DNA from: Marinomonas spartinae
Lineage (GTDB): Bacteria > Pseudomonadota > Gammaproteobacteria > Pseudomonadales > Marinomonadaceae
Assembly (NCBI RefSeq): GCF_016461715.1
Contig: NZ_JAEMUI010000004.1
Coordinates: 1 to 64,000, forward strand
Reading direction: 5' to 3'
Length of the DNA: 64,000 nucleotides
Shown here: positions 35,007-44,171 of the stretch, piece after piece
How the letters are laid out: every line of letters starts with the position of its first letter
Position numbering within the stretch: the first letter of the stretch is position 1
Position numbers and translations under genes: made by a program
The notes under the pieces: generated by a model
Seen by the model: only the letters and a program-made list of their open reading frames with translations
Databases searched by the model: none
What the model was told of the DNA's origin: nothing

Positions 35007-35420
35007 ATGTATGACCATATCGCTGTACCCGTGGACTTAGCCCACGCAGACAAATTAGAAAAAGCGCTAAAAGTCACTGGAGATCTTGCCAAGCTGTATT
35101 CAGCCAAGGTGTTTCTACTTGCCGTGTCAACGTCTGCAGCAAATGAAGTTTCCCATGATCCTGAGGAGTTCAAAAGTAGGCTGGATGCTTTTGCTGAAAT
35201 GAAAAAACAGGAGTTTGGCGTTGAGTTTGTTGGCGTGGTGGTTCCTTGCACAGACCCTGCCGCCGATATGGATCACGTGTTAAATCACTGGCTACATGAC
35301 AATCCTATCGATTTGATCGTCATGGCCTCCCATGTTCCCAGTTTTAAAGACCACTTTTTCCATCCCCACGGCAGCTATTTAACGTCCCATACGGACAAGT
35401 CTATTATGCTCGTTCGTTAA
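35007..35420 (+). CDS. Universal stress protein family (UspA-like)
   Basis: 137 residues from ATG 35007, directly behind AAAAGGAGGC; an in-frame start at 34962 has no such signal. It begins MYDHIAVPVDLAHADKLEKALKVTGDLAKLYSAKVFLLAV and ends with DLIVMASHVPSF...SYLTSHTDKSIMLVR. The C-terminal G-2x-G-9x-G(S/T) ATP loop is not well kept, which suggests a non-ATP-binding form. Cytoplasmic. Transcribed alone. Confidence 0.85.
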   Translation: MYDHIAVPVDLAHADKLEKALKVTGDLAKLYSAKVFLLAVSTSAANEVSHDPEEFKSRLDAFAEMKKQEFGVEFVGVVVPCTDPAADMDHVLNHWLHDNPIDLIVMASHVPSFKDHFFHPHGSYLTSHTDKSIMLVR

Positions 35421-35694
35421 TTTCTGAATGACTAGGGGTAAGGGAATGCCCCCTAATCACTCTGACTACCCCTCTATCCTCTCACTACCTTAGCCACCAG
35501 CCACTGTATAGAACCTGAACCGAGTACATAAATGCAACAAATCTCATCTATTCAAACAACATAACACACACATTTAACTAAAAATCATAACGCTTATGAA
35601 ATTAATTTATACATGATTCCTTGTTATATTCCTTGATACAGAACGTTTGCACGGACCTTACGTTATCAACTGATCCTGTGTGAAGGAAAGTCTT

Positions 35695-37008
35695 ATGCTA
35701 CTGAGCAAAAAACATAAACAAAAAATTGATGATACCATTCAGTCTATTATGAACGTACTTCCAGAAACAAAAATAGACTTGGAAGACCGTTTTGATGTCA
35801 TATCCCATATATCCAAAATCGTAACCGATAAGCTACAAGCCGCCTATAGCACCGAGCAAACCCTAAGAAAAGAACTCGAATCAGCTAACCAACAGCTCAT
35901 CTCCGCTGAAGAAGCCATCAACAATTATGAGCAACGGTTTAATTTAATGTGTGAAGCGACGGCAGATGGCCTTTGGGATCTTACGTTTATTCCTGGAAGA
36001 GAGTTTGATGAGAATTACCCATTTTGGTGGTCACAAGCGTTCCGCAATATGCTGGGTTACCATGATGAGAATGATTTTCCAAATATTGCTAGGAGCTGGT
36101 CAGACAGATTGCATCCTGACGATAAAAACGCGACATTCGATGCTTTTACAGCACATCTAAACGACAAATCAGGTCGCACAGGTTATGACATTGAATACCG
36201 TCTCAAATTAAAAAGCGGTGAGTATCGTTGGTTCCGCGCTCGAGGAGCAACCCTTAGAGACAGTCAAGGTAACCCATTACGCGTGGCCGGTGCGCTTACG
36301 GACGTACATGAAGAGAAGCTAGGACAAAAAGAAAGACGTAAATTTATTGATCGTTTTGAACTGGCCAATAAAATGCTTTCTGACGGGTTATGGGACATGG
36401 AAGTTATCGCTGGCGACCCTGTGAACCCTGATAACCCATTCTGGTGGTCAGACCAATTCCGTCATCTTTTAGGTTTTGAAAATGAAAACGACTTTCCCAA
36501 CGTGCTTGATAGCTGGGCTTCTCGTTTACATCCAGATGAAAGCAAAGACGTGGTGGATGCTTTTTCCAAACACCTCAAGGATCGTACTGGCAAAACCCCT
36601 TACGAGATTAATTACCGACTCAAGATGAAATCAGGGGAATACCGTTGGTTCAACGCAAGAGGGGAGACAAAACGAGATGCACAGGGCAACCCACTACGTG
36701 TTGTCGGAGCCTTAACAGATATTGATGCCCAAATTCATCAGGACAACATACACGAAACAGAAATGGAATATCAAAATAAGATGAAGGAGAATTTCTTAAA
36801 AATTGGAGAAATTGTAGAAATAATTAGCGATATTGCCAAGCAAACGAACCTACTCGCCCTTAATGCCGCCATCGAAGCCGCTCGGGCCGGAGAGCAAGGC
36901 CGAGGATTTGCTGTCGTAGCTGATGAAGTGAGAAACCTTGCTTCGCGCACACAAAGCGCCACGGAACAAGCGGCTAAGTTAGTCGCCAGTAACGAATTAT
37001 CTGACTAA
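35695..37008 (+). CDS. Cytoplasmic double-PAS chemoreceptor with short signalling domain
   Basis: 437 residues from ATG 35695 (AAGGA upstream). An N-terminal helical part (about 1-80) is followed by two PAS-PAC units of similar sequence (about 85-210 and 220-345), each with FWWSxxFRxxLGxxxExDFPN and [17 protein letters not shown]. Both match the PAS_3 fold. The C-terminus has only the tip half of an MCP signalling domain ([47 protein letters not shown]) and ends 20 residues later. No membrane helix. It may sense redox state or an aromatic ligand. Confidence 0.88.
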   Translation: MLLSKKHKQKIDDTIQSIMNVLPETKIDLEDRFDVISHISKIVTDKLQAAYSTEQTLRKELESANQQLISAEEAINNYEQRFNLMCEATADGLWDLTFIPGREFDENYPFWWSQAFRNMLGYHDENDFPNIARSWSDRLHPDDKNATFDAFTAHLNDKSGRTGYDIEYRLKLKSGEYRWFRARGATLRDSQGNPLRVAGALTDVHEEKLGQKERRKFIDRFELANKMLSDGLWDMEVIAGDPVNPDNPFWWSDQFRHLLGFENENDFPNVLDSWASRLHPDESKDVVDAFSKHLKDRTGKTPYEINYRLKMKSGEYRWFNARGETKRDAQGNPLRVVGALTDIDAQIHQDNIHETEMEYQNKMKENFLKIGEIVEIISDIAKQTNLLALNAAIEAARAGEQGRGFAVVADEVRNLASRTQSATEQAAKLVASNELSD

Positions 37009-37053
37009 CATCAAGCCAGTTTACGTATGCTAATGGCCATAATTCAAAACAAT

Positions 37054-37085
37054 AAAAAGAGATTTGGTTTAGCAAATCTCTTTTT
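37054..37085. terminator. Bidirectional intrinsic terminator
   Basis: AAAAAGAGATTTG (37054-37066) pairs perfectly with CAAATCTCTTTTT (37073-37085). It serves the PAS chemoreceptor gene and the converging DsbA-like gene. Confidence 0.9.
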
Positions 37086-37106
37086 GTTTTTTCATTTTAC
37101 GCTTGC

Positions 37107-37898
37107 TTAGTCCTGGCTAGCTTGATCAATCGCCTGCTGCAACGTTTGCTCGTCCACTGCGCCGCCGATCACGATGGTATTTTTCACTGTGGCACCACTA
37201 GCGGGTGTAATAATAAAGCCAGGTGTCCCTTGGAAACCCACCTGACGAGATAGTTGATCGTTGATCATAATGGTTTTCTTATACTCTTCGTCAGAGACTT
37301 TCTTCAAAGGCGCTTTGAGAGCGGCTTTTGCAACTTTTTGAATATCGGCATTGGTCAATTTGCCTTCATCATGATTCGTTGCGAAAATGCCATTATGGTA
37401 GCTAAGATAAGCTTTAGCTCCTTTTTGATGCCAAATTTCTAGGCCTGCAAACGCGGCCGTTGCGGAGGTTTCCCAGCGTGATGCAAAAATCGGCCAATCA
37501 CGGAAAATAAACTTCACATTCGGATTGGCTTTCATGAGCTGTTCCACTTCGGGAGCCATTTTATGGCAATAGAAGCACTGATAATCAAAAAACTCCGTCA
37601 CAGTCACTTTGGCATCTTTCGGACCAATGTGCGGAATACCGTCCAGCTTCATTAAGGCGGCATGGGCTTTCACAGCCGATATTGTCAACGCTGACTGCTC
37701 TGCTTCCTGCTGTTTCTTTTGGAGCTCTTGGCTCACTTGAACCAGAATTTCAGGGTGTTTTATTAAGTAGTCTGCGGCAATTTTGCCAATCTGTTCTTGC
37801 TGATCTGTTGAAAAAGAGCTGCTGTCACTAGCGTATGCCATTGTCGTGGTTGCCATGATAGCTGTTGAAGATAAAACGGCTAATAGTTGTTTTTTCAT
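37107..37898 (-). CDS. DsbA-family periplasmic thiol-disulfide protein
   Basis: 263 residues from ATG 37898 (MKKQLLAVLSS). Signal peptide ends at AYA. A helical N-terminal segment (about 30-85, EQIGKIAADYLIKHPEILVQVSQELQKKQQEAEQ) precedes a thioredoxin fold with active site CFYC in EFFDYQCFYCHKMAPEVEQL, and cis-Pro in FQGTPGFII. This N-terminal extension plus CxYC site is typical of the Com1/ScsC-like branch. It oxidises or isomerises disulfides in the periplasm. Confidence 0.92.
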   Translation of the reverse strand: MKKQLLAVLSSTAIMATTTMAYASDSSSFSTDQQEQIGKIAADYLIKHPEILVQVSQELQKKQQEAEQSALTISAVKAHAALMKLDGIPHIGPKDAKVTVTEFFDYQCFYCHKMAPEVEQLMKANPNVKFIFRDWPIFASRWETSATAAFAGLEIWHQKGAKAYLSYHNGIFATNHDEGKLTNADIQKVAKAALKAPLKKVSDEEYKKTIMINDQLSRQVGFQGTPGFIITPASGATVKNTIVIGGAVDEQTLQQAIDQASQD

Positions 37899-38102
37899 AC
37901 TGATATCCAATCATATTTACAAACATAAAGACCCATTGACTACCATATCGACGCAATAGCAGCAAAGCAACGCGCAATTGTGGAGAGATTGGGGTTCACT
38001 ATGGGTGTATTTCTCGTCCCCCTGCGAATTAATAAGACTTTTATTCAGGCCATTTGCTAAAATCCACTTCATTCCTATTAGGTTTTACTTTAAAGGCAAG
38101 CT

Positions 38103-40031
38103 ATGACCGTTCTTCTGATGACCCCACCCATGACCCAGTTAAATACTCCGTATCCAGCGACGGCCTATCTAACTGGTTTTTTGCGCTCTCGGGGCTATGA
38201 GGCGGTGCAGCGAGACCCTGCCATCGAATTGTTTCTTGAGATGATGACAGCCCCCGCGTTGGATATTATCCGCCAGCATGTGGAGGCCAATTTTGAGTCT
38301 TTTGAGGATGATGAGCTACCTGATGTGATCTTTACCTTTTTGGCCGAGTTTGATCGTTATCGTACTTGTGTCGAGCCGGTTATTCGCTTTTTACAAGGCA
38401 AAGATTCCAGCCTTGCTTTACGCATTATCTCACGTCGCTTTTTACCAGAAGGCCCAGCCTTCAATGTGATCGCACAGATGGAAGCCGTCTCGGGGGACAT
38501 ACTCAAAACCGCTTTTGGTGATCTTGGTGTCCAAGATAAGGCCAAGTATCTGGCAACCTTGTTTATCAACGATTTGTCTGCCGTAATTACTCAAGGGGTT
38601 GATCCCTATTTTGAAGTCAGCCGTTATGGTGAGCGGTTGGCGGCAGCCAATCCAAGTTTTGACGATCTATACAACACGTTAATGGATGAGCCGAGTTTTA
38701 GTTCTGAGATTCTAGAACAGCTCGTTGAGCAATATCTAGAAGAAGCTCAACCCAGTGTTGTCGCGCTCACCGTACCTTTCCCTGGTAATATGCTGGGAGC
38801 ACTGCGCATTGCGCAAACCTGTAAAGACATTAACCCTGACCTGCCTGTGGTACTAGGCGGCGGTTTTGTGAACACAGAGCTTCGCGCACTGAAAGACCCA
38901 CGGGTATTCGAATTTGTCGATTTTATCTGTGTTGACGATGGCGAGCGGCCTTTTATGACTTTGCTGGAATTCTTTGATGGCAAACGCGAAATTGATGAGT
39001 TGGTGCGTACTTACTTTCTTGCAGAAAACGAAAACGGCGAGCCCTACGTGCACTATAACGAAAACGCCGAGTTGCACGATATTCCTCAAACCGATGTCGG
39101 CACGCCGATATACGATGGCTTACCGTTAACAGAATACTTGTCTCTGTGTGAAATGCTCAACCCCATGCACCGCATCTGGAGCGATGGTCGCTGGAATAAG
39201 TTGACCATTGCCCACGGTTGTTATTGGCGCAAGTGCAGCTTCTGTGATGTGACACTGGATTACATTGACCGCTACGATGCCGCTGGCGCCGACATTCTGG
39301 TGGATCGTATTGAAGAATTGATAGAAGAAACGGGGCAAACAGGTTTCCATTTTGTCGATGAAGCGGCACCACCAAAGGCCTTATTTGCGCTGGCAAAGCG
39401 CTTGATCGAACGGGGCGTAGTGATCAGTTGGTGGGGTAATATTCGCTTTGAGAAAACCTTCACCCCAGAGCGCTGCCAATTACTGGCGGATTCTGGCTGC
39501 ATCGCCGTGAGCGGCGGCTTGGAAGTGGCGTCCGACCGATTGCTTAAACTGATGAAAAAAGGCGTGAGTGTCGAGCAAGTAGCCCGAGTGACCAAAGCAT
39601 TCAGTGATGCTGGTATTCTGGTGCATGCTTATTTGATGTATGGCTTCCCAACGCAGACCGAGCAAGAAACCATTGATGCGCTAGAAATGGTGCGACAAAT
39701 GATGGGGCAAGGCTGTTTTCAGTCTGCTTTTTGGCACCGCTTTGCCGCCACTGCCCATAGCCCTATTGGCATCAATCCCGATGCGTATGGCATTACCCTT
39801 GCCGAACGACCCAATATTTTGTTTGCCGAAAACGACGTCGATTTCACCGACCCAACGGGCACCGACCATGAGATGTTGGGGGATGGACTGCGCAAAGCGC
39901 TCTATAATTATATGCATGGCATTGGCTTTGATCAGCCGATGAGTTTTTGGTTTGACCAACCCGTTGCCCATACTAAGGTAAAAAAAGATCTGATTTCTAG
40001 CGCGATAAACAATTTGATTGTCAGTAGTTAA
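38103..40031 (+). CDS. B12-binding radical SAM protein with CX4CX2C cluster motif
   Basis: 642 residues. The N-terminal part (about 1-300) has MTPPMTQLNTPYPATAYLTGFLRSRGYE and VVALTVPFPGN...LPVVLGGGFV, as in cobalamin-binding domains of the Rossmann type. The radical SAM barrel follows with HGCYWRKCSFCDVTLDY: cysteines 373, 378 and 381, that is CX4CX2C rather than the canonical CX3CX2C. Further barrel parts are HFVDEAAPPKAL, WWGNIRFEKTFTPERCQLLADSGCIAVSGGLEVASDRLLKLMKKG and GILVHAYLMYGFPTQTEQET. Substrate unknown; such enzymes often do methyl transfer or ring changes. Transcribed alone. Confidence 0.88.
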   Translation: MTVLLMTPPMTQLNTPYPATAYLTGFLRSRGYEAVQRDPAIELFLEMMTAPALDIIRQHVEANFESFEDDELPDVIFTFLAEFDRYRTCVEPVIRFLQGKDSSLALRIISRRFLPEGPAFNVIAQMEAVSGDILKTAFGDLGVQDKAKYLATLFINDLSAVITQGVDPYFEVSRYGERLAAANPSFDDLYNTLMDEPSFSSEILEQLVEQYLEEAQPSVVALTVPFPGNMLGALRIAQTCKDINPDLPVVLGGGFVNTELRALKDPRVFEFVDFICVDDGERPFMTLLEFFDGKREIDELVRTYFLAENENGEPYVHYNENAELHDIPQTDVGTPIYDGLPLTEYLSLCEMLNPMHRIWSDGRWNKLTIAHGCYWRKCSFCDVTLDYIDRYDAAGADILVDRIEELIEETGQTGFHFVDEAAPPKALFALAKRLIERGVVISWWGNIRFEKTFTPERCQLLADSGCIAVSGGLEVASDRLLKLMKKGVSVEQVARVTKAFSDAGILVHAYLMYGFPTQTEQETIDALEMVRQMMGQGCFQSAFWHRFAATAHSPIGINPDAYGITLAERPNILFAENDVDFTDPTGTDHEMLGDGLRKALYNYMHGIGFDQPMSFWFDQPVAHTKVKKDLISSAINNLIVSS

Positions 40032-40380
40032 CGCGACTGCGCGAACCTAGATCCCCTTGCAGTATGTGGAAGATTCGACGTCACTTGTGGAGGCATTGTT
40101 GTCCCGACAAGCCCTAGCACTGGTGCATTTATGAGCATTAACGACTAACGACATATGCGCTAAAGAATGTCATGCTCTGTCATGGTCAGAACCCATCGAC
40201 CCATATCGACAAACCATCATCTTATTTTTTCCACGATACTCGTTTTCTACTTGTTGTAAAAAATAGTTTAATATCATATTGTTTAATATATAAACAATAC
40301 AGTTTGCCTTACCGATTAAAAAACCCCAGATGTCATGTCTGGATTGCTCATCAAATAACAACAATAAGGTGGAAATGATC
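40032..40380. other. Intergenic promoter region of the alcohol dehydrogenase gene
   Basis: 349 bases. It contains the operator-like inverted repeat at 40279-40297 and a hairpin CCAGA-tgtcatg-TCTGG just before the ribosome-binding site AAGGTGG. No gene is supported. Confidence 0.55.
40279..40297. promoter_or_regulatory. Operator-like inverted repeat TTGTTTA-N5-TAAACAA
   Basis: Perfect 7-base arms about 85 bases upstream of the alcohol dehydrogenase start. A dimeric regulator could bind here; none is identified. Confidence 0.45.
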
Positions 40381-41487
40381 ATGAAAATTTTGGCCGCTAT
40401 CGCACGTGAAACGGGAAAACCTTTCAGTGTCGAACACATTGATATTGAAGAACCAAGACAAGACGAAATCCTTGTTAAAGTCGTCGCTACGGGGGTTTGT
40501 CATACAGACCTTGTGGTTCGTGACGGCATGCTGCCCACACCACTGCCCGCAGTATTAGGCCACGAAGGTGCGGGGATTGTTGAAAAAGTGGGAGCTGGTA
40601 TCAGCAAAGTCAAACCTGGTGATCATGTGGTGATGACATTCAACTCATGCGGTACTTGCCCAAGTTGTAAAAATCACGATATCAGCTATTGCCATGAATT
40701 CTTTCCACGCAATTTTGAAGGAACACGCAGCGACGGTTCCAGTGCTTTGAGCCAAGATGGCACCCCCATTACAAGTAACTTCTTTGGGCAATCATCCTTT
40801 GCTAGCTATGCCATTTGTAACGAGCTGAATGTAGTGAAAGTCCCCACCGACATTAAACTTGAGCTATTAGGCCCCCTAGCCTGCGGTATTCAAACTGGCG
40901 CGGGATCTGTCCTAAATGCTTTGCAAGTCTCTCAAGGTGATAGTTTTGTGGTATTCGGTACAGGTTCAGTAGGGTTATCCGCTGTCATGGCAGCAAATGC
41001 CGTTTCTGCGACCACGATTATCGCGGTGGATATGAACGATGATCGCTTAGCACTTGCGAAAAGTTTAGGAGCCACCCACACCATCAACCCCGGCAAAGTT
41101 AACAGTACCGAAGAAATCCTCAAAATCACTGGTTATGGGGCGAAATTTGCCCTCGACACCACAGGGATTCCTGCCGTCATAAAAGGGGCAGTAGAAAGCC
41201 TTGCACCAAAAGGCACCTGTGGCATTCTCGGTGCCTCTGGACCAGACACGGAAATATCGTTCAATGAAACACATTTTATGAGCGGCGGTCGACGCTTAAT
41301 GGGAATCGTGGAAGGGGAATCGAATCCTGATGTCTTTATTCCTGAACTGATTCGACTCTATCAAGCTGGCAAGTTTCCCTTTGATAAATTGATCAAGATG
41401 TACGATTTTCAAGACATCAACCAAGCCGTTGAAGACTCGGAATCAGGCGTGACCATTAAGCCTGTTGTAACCATGCCAGCCGCCTAG
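40381..41487 (+). CDS. Zinc-dependent aryl/benzyl-type alcohol dehydrogenase
   Basis: 368 residues from ATG 40381, eight bases after AAGGTGG. Medium-chain dehydrogenase with catalytic zinc ligands in GVCHTD and GHEGAG, structural zinc cysteines in CGTCPSCKNHDISYC, and NAD-binding VFGTGSVGLSAVMAA. The start MKILAAIARETGKPFSVEHIDIEEP and length resemble aryl-alcohol (benzyl alcohol) dehydrogenases. It would interconvert an aromatic alcohol and aldehyde. It converges on an operon that could make such aldehydes from amino acids, sharing a terminator with it. Confidence 0.9.
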   Translation: MKILAAIARETGKPFSVEHIDIEEPRQDEILVKVVATGVCHTDLVVRDGMLPTPLPAVLGHEGAGIVEKVGAGISKVKPGDHVVMTFNSCGTCPSCKNHDISYCHEFFPRNFEGTRSDGSSALSQDGTPITSNFFGQSSFASYAICNELNVVKVPTDIKLELLGPLACGIQTGAGSVLNALQVSQGDSFVVFGTGSVGLSAVMAANAVSATTIIAVDMNDDRLALAKSLGATHTINPGKVNSTEEILKITGYGAKFALDTTGIPAVIKGAVESLAPKGTCGILGASGPDTEISFNETHFMSGGRRLMGIVEGESNPDVFIPELIRLYQAGKFPFDKLIKMYDFQDINQAVEDSESGVTIKPVVTMPAA

Positions 41488-41533
41488 TCACAATCAGACG
41501 GCTCAAATAAGCAGAACACCGCTAACAGAAATG

Positions 41534-41569
41534 AAAAAGCGCCAATTCAATCAGAGCTGGCGCTTTTTT
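41534..41569. terminator. Bidirectional terminator between the alcohol dehydrogenase gene and the oxidase operon
   Basis: AAAAAGCGCCA (41534-41544) pairs with TGGCGCTTTTT (41558-41568), then T. Confidence 0.92.
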
Positions 41570-41593
41570 GTCTCCTTACTTCCCGTCGATCTC

Positions 41594-44146
41594 TTAAATA
41601 ATGGTTTTACGTTTTCGTAAATAATTATAGGGATCTTGCACATACTCTTTTTTGACGTTAACCAGTTGAGTATAGTTTTTATCAAAGTACACAGACGTCG
41701 GAATAGACGCATCTTTAAAACTGATAAAGGCACCTGAAGTGTGGGGGATAAAACACTTACGAGCTTCCTCAATCCAGTCCATGGCACGATTAACCCTAGT
41801 GTAGACGAAGTTATCCTGGCCTTTCACTTTGTTAGCCAAACTCTCATTCCACCACGTTTGATACTGGATGGTATAGAGCTTGTCTTCATACGGAAAGGCA
41901 CTACCAGAGAATAGATTGGCACTTTTTTGTTGGTTGTCACTGTCCTGATAATAAGGCCCTGTAATCGCGCCAAGGGTTACATAACAATACAAGCCTTTTT
42001 CTCGGTTTTTTGTACCGATCAATGGGGAAGTCAAACTCTGCAGAAGCTCAGTATAGCCGGCATGAGGGGCTTTATTGTCACTTAACCAATCAGGATCCAC
42101 TAGACGAGAGGTAATTTTATGGGGCGCTGGCTGATCTAAATCTGGTGGCAAGGGGGCCGACTGATGACCATTTTGCAACGCTTTGGTTTGATCAAACGAC
42201 TCTCTATCCCAGGCACTCATTAGTTGCTTACCGTAGTCATGCCCAAGACCGGCTACACCATCGATACGAATCGCGTCCGGCTGTGGTATGAAACACGCCT
42301 TAATGAATGCGTCTAAAGCGGCTTTCGTACCTGCCCAATAACCATACATAACGCAGTTATGCTTAATGTTCGATACATTAAAGTTTTTGGTTTTCATGGA
42401 ATTGGGTGATTCAGCGTCGCCATATTTACCGTTTATTTTCAGGTTAGTACCAATCAGTTCGCAATGCTGACCCGTAATCACTTGCTCCCAGCACTGTAAT
42501 ATTTTCAAGGTAGGGTGCTGTTCGCTAAGCTCAATGCCAGTACCATTGGATTCTGTTTGATAAGGGTTCCATTCCAACTCAAATTTAATCAAAGACGGTG
42601 GCAAGTCAAAGGTTTGGATCTCGAATTCAATCACAATACCGTAACTTAAGCCCCCGCCGCCTTTTAAGGCCCATAATAATTCTGGCTTATTGTGTAAGGA
42701 AACGGTTTCCACCTGACCATCCCCTAAAATCACTTTCGCTGCGACCAAGCTTTCACAGCACATGCCATGCGCTCGTGTCCATGGCCCCCAGCCGCCTCCC
42801 ATAATAAAGCCAGGGATAGCCACAGTGGCGCAAGTTCCATGGGGTATCATCACCCCATCGCGAGCCAGCTTTGTCGTTAATACTTCAAAACGATTGCCCG
42901 GACCGACTTTGACACGTTTTGTGGTAGGGTCAAACTCGTAACGGTCTAACCCCATTAAATCCAGTAACACGGTGTTCGTGCCACTGCATTCCCCTTCATG
43001 ATCATGACCACCAGAACGAATACTAATCGGCAGTTTTTTCTCTTTGGCTAATGCAAACGCCTCTCGTACATCGTCTTCCGTCTGACACAGAACAATCACG
43101 GCTGGCACTTTTTGAATCCGGCGATTAAAGATTTGTGCTTGCTCACTAAAGGCGACAAACTGGTAGTCTTGCTCCTGCTGGGTCAGTTGCTGATGATCAG
43201 ACAGATTCGCATCCAACCCCAAGCCTCGGCTTAGCAGCTTTTCTTTGCCTATTTTGTTGCCTAGCTCCACGATATAGCGCCTAAATAGCAAGCTGTTGCT
43301 GATAACCAAATTGTCCGCTATATAGAGATTGGCAATAAAACTCGTTAATTCGCCCTTTTTATAGATTGATTGAGACGTATCAATATCTTTTTGAAGGTAA
43401 GGAGATATCTCCACGTCCAGCGTTGTATTATTCCGCTCCTGTGGAATGGTGAGCCTTATCTCTAACCATATGTCAGTATTCTCTTTCGCCTCATAACGGG
43501 CCGCTATCGACGACTCGCCCGTAGAGGATTTAAAAGAAAAAGACACCTTCTCGCCCTTTGGGATAACGTTGGGAAAGCAACTAGGCAAGTTGTTCCCTGA
43601 CGGGCACAATATCAAGTCAACAGCCGATTCATTATTAATCATCAGGCGAGTGTCTAACATGCTGGCGGAGGTCACCATATTGGTGAGCATATCAGCATGT
43701 TGAACATTAACATTTTCTTGGGATAAGACACTGTTCGAAAAACTTTCTTGCGAACTAAACTGGTCTTTACGATGGTGAAGAGTCATTATCTGAGGGGCTG
43801 GTTGAGGTGCCTGTATCGGCAGGTTTGCGTCCAACGGAATCTCTTTACCATTAATATAAAGAGACATTTTTTCTCCATCATGGGTAATGGTTGCCGCTAG
43901 TGTTTCCCCTTCCTTTAGTCCCCCTTGTCGAGAGATGAAAAATTGATCGTCTGTCATCGATGTCAACCGTATCGAAATGCGTGCGCCGTCAATCGCAAAC
44001 AAAGACAGCGTCATAACCTCGTCTTTTTTATACTGATATAACAAGCTATCGAATTTGACATTGAACAGAAATGAAACGGAGAAAGAAAAGTGAGCCCCTT
44101 TTTCTCCCTGATGCATTGGGTTAAATTTTTTCGGTTCCATGGGCAT
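41594..44146 (-). CDS. Berberine-bridge-type FAD oxidase with large N-terminal extension
   Basis: 850 residues, far longer than the usual 450-550. The FAD-linked oxidase part starts near 330 (FNRRIQKVPAVIVLCQTEDDVREAFALAKEKKLPISIRSGGHDHEG). His381 in GGHD and Cys439 in HGTC are the expected attachment points for doubly bound FAD, and the C-terminus has the BBE ending YFDKNYTQLVNVKKEYVQDPYNYLRKRK. Residues 15-105 look like a beta-sandwich of the LamG/lectin type (FSFSVSFLFNVKFDSLLYQY...ISIRLTS...GEKMSLYINGKEI). Residues 160-250 form another beta-rich unit. No signal peptide. It is third in an operon after an amino-acid oxidase and a decarboxylase; it may oxidise their product. Substrate unknown. 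Confidence 0.85.
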   Translation of the reverse strand: MPMEPKKFNPMHQGEKGAHFSFSVSFLFNVKFDSLLYQYKKDEVMTLSLFAIDGARISIRLTSMTDDQFFISRQGGLKEGETLAATITHDGEKMSLYINGKEIPLDANLPIQAPQPAPQIMTLHHRKDQFSSQESFSNSVLSQENVNVQHADMLTNMVTSASMLDTRLMINNESAVDLILCPSGNNLPSCFPNVIPKGEKVSFSFKSSTGESSIAARYEAKENTDIWLEIRLTIPQERNNTTLDVEISPYLQKDIDTSQSIYKKGELTSFIANLYIADNLVISNSLLFRRYIVELGNKIGKEKLLSRGLGLDANLSDHQQLTQQEQDYQFVAFSEQAQIFNRRIQKVPAVIVLCQTEDDVREAFALAKEKKLPISIRSGGHDHEGECSGTNTVLLDLMGLDRYEFDPTTKRVKVGPGNRFEVLTTKLARDGVMIPHGTCATVAIPGFIMGGGWGPWTRAHGMCCESLVAAKVILGDGQVETVSLHNKPELLWALKGGGGLSYGIVIEFEIQTFDLPPSLIKFELEWNPYQTESNGTGIELSEQHPTLKILQCWEQVITGQHCELIGTNLKINGKYGDAESPNSMKTKNFNVSNIKHNCVMYGYWAGTKAALDAFIKACFIPQPDAIRIDGVAGLGHDYGKQLMSAWDRESFDQTKALQNGHQSAPLPPDLDQPAPHKITSRLVDPDWLSDNKAPHAGYTELLQSLTSPLIGTKNREKGLYCYVTLGAITGPYYQDSDNQQKSANLFSGSAFPYEDKLYTIQYQTWWNESLANKVKGQDNFVYTRVNRAMDWIEEARKCFIPHTSGAFISFKDASIPTSVYFDKNYTQLVNVKKEYVQDPYNYLRKRKTII

Positions 44147-44171
44147 ATTGAATCCTTAAACTTGCTTAATA

